This document shows positions 34,165-39,753 of a DNA stretch of 39,753 nt, one piece after another. The stretch lies in the NCBI GenBank assembly GCA_017557475.1, contig JAFYYO010000332.1, positions 1 through 39,753 on the forward strand, given 5' to 3'. This stretch comes from Bacteroidaceae bacterium (GTDB lineage Bacteria > Bacteroidota > Bacteroidia > Bacteroidales > Bacteroidaceae). The position numbers and the translations under genes are program-made. Every line of letters begins with the position of its first letter. Position 1 is the stretch's first letter. The notes beneath the pieces are model-generated. The model had not been told where the DNA came from, searched no databases, and worked only from the letters and a program-made list of their open reading frames with translations.

Positions 34165-35334
34165 ATGAAGTGTCAAGAACGATTCCAAGAGATCTACAAA
34201 CGCGAGTCTGAGGCTCTGGCCTTCTGTCCCTATCGCGTCTGCCCGATTGGTGCACACAGCGATGCAAACCTGGGTAAGATAACGGGACTCGCCATCGACA
34301 AAGGCATCCATCTCGCCTATAGTCCGAAGATGAACGGCGTGGTGGAGCTGTGCTCCCTGCAGTTCGAAAAACGAGCACAGTTCCACGTTCGCGATGTACC
34401 CCGCCATAAGTGCGACGACTGGGCTGACTACCTGCGTGGCGCAACACTGAAACTCGGCGAGCGCTACCCGCTTACCTGCGGATTGAGCGGTGTCATCGAG
34501 GGTAGTCTTCCCATCGGTGGTCTGTCCTCATCCGCAGCTGTAGCACTCGTCTTCCTTAAAGCACTCTGCCAAGTAAACAGCATACAGCCCACACCATTGG
34601 AGTTGATACTCATCTCGATGGCTGCCGAGAACGACTACGTGGGCGTGAACAGCGGCAAGCTCGACCAGAGTTGCGAGGTCTATTCAAAGAAGAACCATCT
34701 GCTCTACCTTGACACCAAGACCGATGACTACGAGCTCATCCCGACGCATCCCGACATGAAGCCTTACCGCATTGCCGTCTTCTTCAGCGGTATCGAGAGG
34801 ACGCTGGCAGGCAGCAAGTTCAACATGCGTGTCGACGAAGCCCGCAGCGCAGCCTATGCCTTGATGGCGTATGCAGGGATGGAGTACGGCAAGTTCCCCG
34901 AAGCCAACCTGCGTGCTGTGCCTCGTGAGATATATGAGCAGTACAAAGAGCGCTTGCCGGAGACATGGCGACGCCGTGCCGAGCATTGGTACACGGAGTT
35001 CGACCGCGTGGAGCAAGGAGTCGAGGCCTGGCGTCGTGGCGACATCGAGACGTACGGCAGACTCAGTTTCGAGAGCGGACAAAGCAGCATATCGAACTGG
35101 GAGACGGGTTCTCCGGAACTGAAGATGCTGTATGACATCATGCGCCACACCGACGGCATCTATGGTGGACGCTTCAGCGGCGCAGGCTTCAAAGGCTGCT
35201 GCATGGCGCTCATCGACCCGTCGTTCGAAGCCGACATCACTCGCAAAGTCACCGACGAATACCTCCGAGCCTTCCCCGCACTCGAGGGCAAGTACAGCGT
35301 GCACATCTGCGAAAGTGCAGACGGGCTATTGTAA
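34165..35334 (+). CDS. GHMP-family sugar kinase, galacturonokinase-like
   Basis: The ATG at 34165 is used (the open frame to 34075 overlaps the GH2 gene), giving 389 residues without signal peptide. It is a GHMP kinase: G-S-L-P-I-G-G-L-S-S-S-A-A-V at 113-126 (phosphate loop) and S-G-K-L-D-Q-S with catalytic-type D167. The sugar-binding motif differs from galactokinase: G-A-H-S-D at 29-33 replaces G-E-H-T-D, losing the Glu that contacts O6 in GalK. P-Y-R-V-C-P-I-G-A-H and G-R-F-S-G-A-G-F-K-G-C-C resemble plant galacturonokinase (GALAK), as I recall it. Formation of galacturonate-1-phosphate in the cytoplasm is proposed. The GH105 upstream and nucleotidyltransferase downstream support a uronate salvage route. 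Confidence 0.85.
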   Translation: MKCQERFQEIYKRESEALAFCPYRVCPIGAHSDANLGKITGLAIDKGIHLAYSPKMNGVVELCSLQFEKRAQFHVRDVPRHKCDDWADYLRGATLKLGERYPLTCGLSGVIEGSLPIGGLSSSAAVALVFLKALCQVNSIQPTPLELILISMAAENDYVGVNSGKLDQSCEVYSKKNHLLYLDTKTDDYELIPTHPDMKPYRIAVFFSGIERTLAGSKFNMRVDEARSAAYALMAYAGMEYGKFPEANLRAVPREIYEQYKERLPETWRRRAEHWYTEFDRVEQGVEAWRRGDIETYGRLSFESGQSSISNWETGSPELKMLYDIMRHTDGIYGGRFSGAGFKGCCMALIDPSFEADITRKVTDEYLRAFPALEGKYSVHICESADGLL

Positions 35335-35359
35335 ACAGGAAACGATAAAACATCCAATC

Positions 35360-36100
35360 ATGAAATGTCTCATTCTTGCGGCGGGTTATGCCACTCGCCT
35401 CTACCCTCTCACAGAGAACTTCCCCAAGCCGCTCCTCAAGGTGGGCGACAAAGCCATACTCGACTGGCTCATCGACGACATCGACGGCGCTGGCCTGGTC
35501 GACGAGTATATCGTCATCTCGAACCACAAGTTCGCCCATCACTTCCTTGATTGGGCGGCTACGAAGAGGCAGAAAGTGACGGTCGTGGACGACGGCACAG
35601 AAAGCAACGAGACGCGCCTGGGAGCCGTCTGCGACATTCAGTTTGCCATCGACAAATTGAGCTTGGACGACGACATGCTTGTCATCGCAGGCGACAACCT
35701 CCTGGACTTCAGTCTGCAACGCTTCGTCCGCTATGCCCACGAGAAGCAGACCTCCTGCATCATGCGCTTCTGGGAGAAGGACGAGAAGCGCATCTTGAAG
35801 TGCGGCGTCGTGACCATCGACGAGCAGGATCGCGTTTTACGTATGACGGAGAAATCGCCCACGCCAGAAACCCAATGGTGCACCCCGCCCTTCTATTATT
35901 ATACTAAGGCAGACGCGCGTCTCGTCCGGAAAGGCATCGAGAGCGGCTGCGGCACCGATGCTCCCGGCAGTTATATTGCCTGGCTCTGCACCCAGACACC
36001 CGTCCATGCCATGGAGATGCCTGGCCGCAGGTACGATATCGGAAACCTGCAAAGCTACGAACAGGTGCAGCAGGAATATCGCGGTATCACCATCGACTAA
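35360..36100 (+). CDS. Sugar-1-phosphate nucleotidyltransferase
   Basis: The 246-residue protein starts at the ATG at 35360, 25 bp after the kinase. It opens with M-K-C-L-I-L-A-A-G-Y-A-T-R-L-Y-P-L-T and P-K-P-L-L, the nucleotide-binding signature of this family, with G-D-N-L-L near 113-117 as the metal-site motif. These enzymes couple a sugar-1-phosphate with NTP to give the nucleotide sugar and pyrophosphate. Given the adjacent kinase, the substrate may be galacturonate-1-phosphate or a related uronic or hexose-1-phosphate; the base is unknown. It is the last gene of the operon and has no separate terminator: a repeat array starts 12 bp after its stop. Confidence 0.9.
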   Translation: MKCLILAAGYATRLYPLTENFPKPLLKVGDKAILDWLIDDIDGAGLVDEYIVISNHKFAHHFLDWAATKRQKVTVVDDGTESNETRLGAVCDIQFAIDKLSLDDDMLVIAGDNLLDFSLQRFVRYAHEKQTSCIMRFWEKDEKRILKCGVVTIDEQDRVLRMTEKSPTPETQWCTPPFYYYTKADARLVRKGIESGCGTDAPGSYIAWLCTQTPVHAMEMPGRRYDIGNLQSYEQVQQEYRGITID

Positions 36101-36111
36101 CCTGCCCCAAA

Positions 36112-36239
36112 AACTAGGCGTGGCTAGTTGGCAAACTAGACGTGCCTAATTGGCAAACTAGACGTGGCTAATTGGCAAACTAGGCGTGGCTAGTTGGCAA
36201 ACTAGGCGTGGCTAGTTGGAGAACTAAACGTGTTATATC
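36112..36239. repeat. Palindromic 22-bp-period array, family I, copy D (6 units)
   Basis: Units begin at 36112, 36134, 36156, 36178, 36200 and 36222, exactly 22 bp apart. Units 1, 4 and 5 are identical (AACTAGGCGTGGCTAGTT), 2 and 3 vary at one to three sites, and the last (AACTAAACGTGTTATATC) is decayed. The spacer is ggca four times, then ggag. This is the longest and most uniform copy. It sits between the nucleotidyltransferase stop and the rimP promoter. Confidence 0.93.
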
Positions 36240-36268
36240 GTTTTTTATGCTATTTTTCTGCAATTTTA

Positions 36269-36300
36269 TTTGGACGTTTCGCAGAAATACCATACCTTTG
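36269..36300 (+). promoter_or_regulatory. Promoter of rimP-nusA-infB
   Basis: TTTG at 36269-36272, a 20-bp spacer and TACCTTTG at 36293-36300 match the Bacteroidota consensus. Transcript start is expected near 36307, leaving a leader of about 67 nt that contains the hairpin at 36315-36344. Confidence 0.72.
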
Positions 36301-36314
36301 CACGCGAAAAGATG

Positions 36315-36344
36315 AAAGTGAGGGGCTCGAGAGTTCCTCACTTT
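36315..36344 (+). terminator. Leader hairpin of rimP-nusA-infB, possible attenuator
   Basis: AAAGTGAGG (36315-36323) pairs perfectly with CCTCACTTT (36336-36344), with further G-U and CT/AG pairing inside, followed by tctttaataa. The hairpin with a U-rich tail starts about 8 nt into the predicted transcript and ends 29 bp before the rimP ATG. Such a structure could stop transcription before the operon. NusA is itself a termination factor, so feedback is plausible. Confidence 0.6.
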
Positions 36345-36373
36345 TCTTTAATAACCTAAAAACACTAAGACAC

Positions 36374-36841
36374 ATGATTAGCAAAAGTGCAGTGCAGAAA
36401 GCCGTAGAGGAATGGCTCGAAGGCAAAGAGTATTTTCTGGTTGACATCAACATCAGCCCCGACGATCGCATCGTAGTTGAGATAGACCACCAGGATGGCG
36501 TGTGGATTGAAGACTGCGCCGACCTGAGCCGTTACATCGAGTCGCGCCTGAGTCGTGACGAAGAAGACTATGAGCTCGAGGTGGGCAGCGCAGGACTGGG
36601 ACAACCGTTCCGCGTTCGCCGTCAGTACGAGATACACGTCGGCCAGGAAGTCGAGACACAGCTTCACGACGGCCACAAATTCCATGGCACACTGCTTAGC
36701 GTTGGCGAAGAAGGCTTCAAGCTCGGTATCGTTCAGAAGGTAAAAGAGGAAGGCAAGAAGCGTCCAGTCCAGAAGGAGATTCCCACAGACTTCCGCTTCG
36801 ACGACGTCGCCTACACGAAGTACCTCATCAAGGTAAAGTAA
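36374..36841 (+). CDS. rimP: Ribosome maturation factor RimP
   Basis: The 155-residue cytoplasmic protein is needed for 30S subunit maturation. The ATG at 36374 is chosen because it gives the normal length and follows the leader hairpin; the frame is open upstream to 36230 but that covers promoter and repeat. Family features are Y-F-L-V-D-I-N-I-S-P-D-D-R-I-V-V-E-I-D, then I-E-D-C-A-D-L-S-R-Y-I-E and Y-E-L-E-V-G-S-A-G-L-G-Q-P-F, in which A-G-L-G-Q-P-F is the Bacteroidota form of the usual S-P-G-L-x-R-P-L. The C-terminal Sm-like fold carries F-H-G-T-L-L. It stands before nusA and infB, the conserved bacterial order. Confidence 0.95.
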   Translation: MISKSAVQKAVEEWLEGKEYFLVDINISPDDRIVVEIDHQDGVWIEDCADLSRYIESRLSRDEEDYELEVGSAGLGQPFRVRRQYEIHVGQEVETQLHDGHKFHGTLLSVGEEGFKLGIVQKVKEEGKKRPVQKEIPTDFRFDDVAYTKYLIKVK

Positions 36842-36846
36842 CAGCC

Positions 36847-36879
36847 ACCTCCCCAACCCTCCCCCGAGAAGGAGGGAGT
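36847..36879. repeat. C/G-rich mini-palindrome, family III, between rimP and nusA
   Basis: CCCTCC (36858-36863) pairs with GGAGGG (36871-36876) around a loop, preceded by a C run (36850-36854) and ended by AGT, the same layout as the copy within birA. It follows the rimP stop closely and may be a mobile intergenic repeat. Confidence 0.6.
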
Positions 36880-36924
36880 AAACGGCAGACATTCATTGGG
36901 AAATGATTAAATAAAAACAATATA

Positions 36925-38187
36925 ATGGCAAAGACAACTAAATCAAAAGAAGCGGCAAACATGATTGAGGTTTTCGCCGACTTCAAGGAAAAGAACAACA
37001 TTGACCGCGCCACTCTGGTGAGCGTTCTGGAAGAATGCTTCCGCAACGTTATCGCCAAGATGCACGGCTCTGACGAGAACTACGACATCATCGTCAACCC
37101 CGACAAGGGCGACTTCGAAATCTACCACAACCGCGTCGTAGTGCCCGACGGAGAAGTGAACGACACCAACAAGGAAATCGCGCTGAGCGAGGCACAGCAA
37201 ATCGAAGACGACTACGAGATTGGCGAAGAAGTCAGCCAACGCGTCGAAATGTCCGAGTTCGGACGTCGCGCCATCCTGCAGTTGCGCCAGACACTCGCCA
37301 GCCGCATCATGGAATTGGAGTATGACTCACTCTATAACGAGTACAAGGACCGCGAGGGCGAAGTCATCAGCGCCGAGGTCTATCAGACCTGGAAACGCGA
37401 GACACTGCTCATGGACGAGGAAGGTAACGAACTGCTGCTGCCTCGTCAGGAAATGATTCCAGGCGACTTCTTCCGTAAAGGCGAAAGCACACGCGCCGTC
37501 ATCCTGCGCGTCGAAAACACCGGCGGCAAGCCCCGCATCATCCTGAGCCGCACAGCACCCGAGTTCCTGCAGCGCATGCTCGAAGCCGAAGTGCCTGAGA
37601 TTCAGGACGGCCTCATCACAATTCATAAGATTGCACGCATTCCTGGCGAACGCGCCAAGATTGCCGTCGAGAGCTACGACGACCGCATCGATCCCGTTGG
37701 CGCCTGCGTCGGCGTCAAGGGCAGCCGCTTGCGTGGCATCGTTCACGAACTGAGAGGCGAGAACATCGACGTTGTAACTTGGACCTCCAACACACAACTC
37801 ATGATTACCCGCGCCCTCAATCCTGCCCGCGTCAACAGCGTCATACTCAACGAAGAAGAACACACCGCCGAGGTTTATCTCGATCCCGATCAGGTTTCAC
37901 TCGCCATCGGTAAGGGCGGCCTCAACGTAAAACTCGCCAGCATGCTCGTGGGTTATACCATCGACGTCTTCCGTGAACTCGACAGCGAGGAAGACAACGA
38001 CGACGTAAGCCTCGACGAATTCACCGATGCCATCGAGCCTTGGATTATCGACGAGCTCAAGAAGATTGGCTTCCAGACAGCGAAAGGCGTACTTGGCGCA
38101 CAGCGTGAGATGATTATCCAGAACGCTGACCTCGAAGAGGAAACCGTCGACGAAGTTCTGCGCATCCTGCAAGCCGAGTTTGAATAA
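36925..38187 (+). CDS. nusA: Transcription termination/antitermination factor NusA
   Basis: The 420-residue protein binds RNA polymerase and nascent RNA. The N-terminal domain (about 1-125) binds polymerase, the S1 domain lies at about 130-200, and two KH domains follow (about 210-350, with V-G-A-C-V-G-V-K-G-S-R-L-R-G-I and A-I-G-K-G-G-L-N-V-K-L-A). A C-terminal stretch ends E-E-T-V-D-E-V-L-R-I-L-Q-A-E-F-E. It lacks the two acidic repeats of E. coli NusA, as is normal in Bacteroidota. It sits 83 bp after rimP and 42 bp before infB. Together with the leader hairpin this invites a feedback model. Confidence 0.97.
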   Translation: MAKTTKSKEAANMIEVFADFKEKNNIDRATLVSVLEECFRNVIAKMHGSDENYDIIVNPDKGDFEIYHNRVVVPDGEVNDTNKEIALSEAQQIEDDYEIGEEVSQRVEMSEFGRRAILQLRQTLASRIMELEYDSLYNEYKDREGEVISAEVYQTWKRETLLMDEEGNELLLPRQEMIPGDFFRKGESTRAVILRVENTGGKPRIILSRTAPEFLQRMLEAEVPEIQDGLITIHKIARIPGERAKIAVESYDDRIDPVGACVGVKGSRLRGIVHELRGENIDVVTWTSNTQLMITRALNPARVNSVILNEEEHTAEVYLDPDQVSLAIGKGGLNVKLASMLVGYTIDVFRELDSEEDNDDVSLDEFTDAIEPWIIDELKKIGFQTAKGVLGAQREMIIQNADLEEETVDEVLRILQAEFE

Positions 38188-38229
38188 AAGCATTTGGGAA
38201 TAGAGAAAAGAGAATAGCGAAAAGACACA

Positions 38230-39753
38230 ATGAGCATAAGATTAAATAAAGTAACCAAGGAGTTCAACATCGGACTGCAGACGGCCGTTGATTTCCTCCT
38301 AAAGAAAGGTTTCAGCGAGGTTGAAGCCAATCCCAACTATAAGATTACTGAAGAGCAATATGCCCAGCTTCAGAGCGAGTTCAGTCAAGACAAAGGACTG
38401 CGTAACGAAGCAACACAACTCATTCAGCAACATAGCGGCGGGGCCAAGAAGGAACGCAAGGAAGCATCGAAGGCAAAGCCTGTCGAAGAGGTGCAAATAG
38501 AAACACCAAAGGTGGAAGGTCCCAAGATACTGGGACGCATCGACCTGGGCAGCAAACCCTCAGAAGCATCCAAGGCCGAGAAAGCTGCTAAGGCCAAGCC
38601 TGCTGAAGAGAATAAAAAGAAAGCAGAAGCACCTGCTCCAAAGGAGGCTCCTGCTAAACCTGCAAAAACTGAAAAGCCTGTTGCTCCGACAGAAGCGCCT
38701 GCAGAACCCGCTCCTGTAGAGAAGCAAGAGGAAGAAGTCTTCCGCCTCACACCGGCGGCAAACGCTGCTCCTTCTCTGACCATCAAAGGCAAGATTGATC
38801 TGGACAGCCTTAACCAGACAACTCGACCCAAGAAGAAAACACACGAGGAACGTCGTCGTGAGCGCCTCGAAGCTCAAGGTGGCGACCGCAAAAAGCGTCT
38901 CCGTGTTGGTAAGGAACGTGTCGATGTCAATGCCGTTGCCAATCAGCCACAGCCCAACCAGAAGAAGAATGGCGGTGCAGGTCAGCCCAACCAAAACCAG
39001 AATCAGAATAATGGCGGAGGAAAGAAGAAGCAAAAGAACCAGCCCAAGCAAGCTCCACTGCAGCCTGAAGTAAGCGACGAAGAAGTTGCAAAACAGGTAC
39101 GCGAAACGCTGGCCCGCCTTACAAGTAAAGGCACAAAGATGGGCAAGGGCGCCAAGTATCGCCGTGAGAAGAGAGAAGCCATCCGTCAAGGCATGGAGGA
39201 AGAACTCGCAAACGAAGCAGCAGAAAGCAAGGTGCTCAAACTGACCGAGTTCGTGACTGCCAACGAGCTTGCTACGATGATGAACGTGCCTGTCACGAAG
39301 ATTATCGCAACTTGCATGAGCATCGGTATCATGGTCAGCATCAACCAACGCATGGATGCCGAGACCATCAACCTCGTTGCAGAAGAGTTCGGCTTTACCA
39401 CAGAATATGTCAGCGCTGAGGTCAGTGCCGCAGTCAGCGAAGAAGAGGACGACGAAGCAGATCTCGTGCCTCGTGCTCCCATCGTTACCGTTATGGGTCA
39501 CGTCGATCACGGTAAAACCTCGTTGCTCGACTATATTCGTCAGACCAACGTCATTGCCGGCGAGGCAGGCGGCATCACACAGCACATCGGTGCTTATAAC
39601 GTGACGCTCGACGACGGACGCCACGTCACCTTCCTCGACACACCAGGTCACGAAGCTTTCACAGCTATGCGTGCTCGTGGTGCACAGGTAACTGATATTG
39701 CCATCATCATCGTTGCAGCCGACGACGACATCATGCCGCAGACAAAGGAAGCC
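38230..39753 (+). CDS. infB: Translation initiation factor IF-2, N-terminal part (cut by window edge)
   Basis: The ATG at 38230 opens 508 residues running off the right edge with no stop. IF-2 brings initiator tRNA to the 30S subunit. Residues 1-60 form the first N-terminal module ([15 protein letters not shown]). A long low-complexity linker, rich in K/A/E/P and then Q/N/G (about 75-290), is common in Bacteroidota IF-2. A second N-terminal module (about 340-395) and the G domain follow, with G1 [14 protein letters not shown] near 420-433 and G3 D-T-P-G-H-E-A-F near 471-478. It is third in the rimP-nusA-infB operon. Confidence 0.97.
   Translation, partial: MSIRLNKVTKEFNIGLQTAVDFLLKKGFSEVEANPNYKITEEQYAQLQSEFSQDKGLRNEATQLIQQHSGGAKKERKEASKAKPVEEVQIETPKVEGPKILGRIDLGSKPSEASKAEKAAKAKPAEENKKKAEAPAPKEAPAKPAKTEKPVAPTEAPAEPAPVEKQEEEVFRLTPAANAAPSLTIKGKIDLDSLNQTTRPKKKTHEERRRERLEAQGGDRKKRLRVGKERVDVNAVANQPQPNQKKNGGAGQPNQNQNQNNGGGKKKQKNQPKQAPLQPEVSDEEVAKQVRETLARLTSKGTKMGKGAKYRREKREAIRQGMEEELANEAAESKVLKLTEFVTANELATMMNVPVTKIIATCMSIGIMVSINQRMDAETINLVAEEFGFTTEYVSAEVSAAVSEEEDDEADLVPRAPIVTVMGHVDHGKTSLLDYIRQTNVIAGEAGGITQHIGAYNVTLDDGRHVTFLDTPGHEAFTAMRARGAQVTDIAIIIVAADDDIMPQTKEA

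Overview
The window looks like chromosomal DNA of a gut- or rumen-type Bacteroidota, most likely a Prevotella/Segatella relative. The evidence is promoters of the Bacteroides type (TTTG, 19-20 bp, TAnnTTTG), secreted proteins with GLUG repeats and a Prevotella-like C-terminal tail (Y-N-x-A/S-G-Q-R-L...K-G-I-N-I-I-x-G-K-K), BspA-like leucine-rich repeats, a C10 (streptopain-type) peptidase, a fasciclin lipoprotein and the rimP-nusA-infB order. No rRNA, tRNA, CRISPR, transposase or phage gene was seen. The species cannot be fixed from the sequence alone.

Layout. 1-1518 (minus): a secreted TPR-like protein, overlapped by the start of an ECF sigma factor that runs off the left edge. 1687-3962 (plus): purD and a polytopic membrane protein. 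4086-6263 (minus): a large fasciclin lipoprotein. 6694-10283 (plus): three glycosyltransferases in a tight operon with rnhB. 10304-28447 (plus): an island of exported proteins. It holds an EEP-family phosphoesterase fused to GLUG repeats, an overlapping second EEP protein that has lost most catalytic residues, two giant GLUG-repeat proteins (1644 and 1629 aa), and a C10 peptidase with leucine-rich repeats overlapped by a lipoprotein gene. 28645-30186 (minus): birA then pyrH. 30341-36100 (plus): GH105, GH2, a GHMP sugar kinase resembling galacturonokinase, and a sugar-1-phosphate nucleotidyltransferase. 36374-39753 (plus): rimP, nusA and infB (cut by the right edge), with a terminator-like hairpin in the leader.

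How the genes work together. The GH105-GH2-kinase-nucleotidyltransferase operon reads as a short route from a uronate-containing glycan fragment to a nucleotide-activated sugar. The three glycosyltransferases probably build a surface glycan. The exported island shares a C-terminal tail, suggesting one sorting route. The two giant GLUG proteins share shuffled blocks, so they arose by duplication and recombination.

The most striking unexplained structure is non-coding. Four intergenic arrays (3963-4046, 14021-14082, 24379-24484, 36112-36239) consist of an 18-bp imperfect palindrome (core AACTAGGC..GCCTAGTT) repeated with an exact 22-bp period and decayed end units. A second family with an exact 21-bp period (6501-6584, 28526-28609) ends in an inverted unit in both copies. 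A third, C/G-rich mini-palindrome lies between rimP and nusA and, in frame, inside birA.
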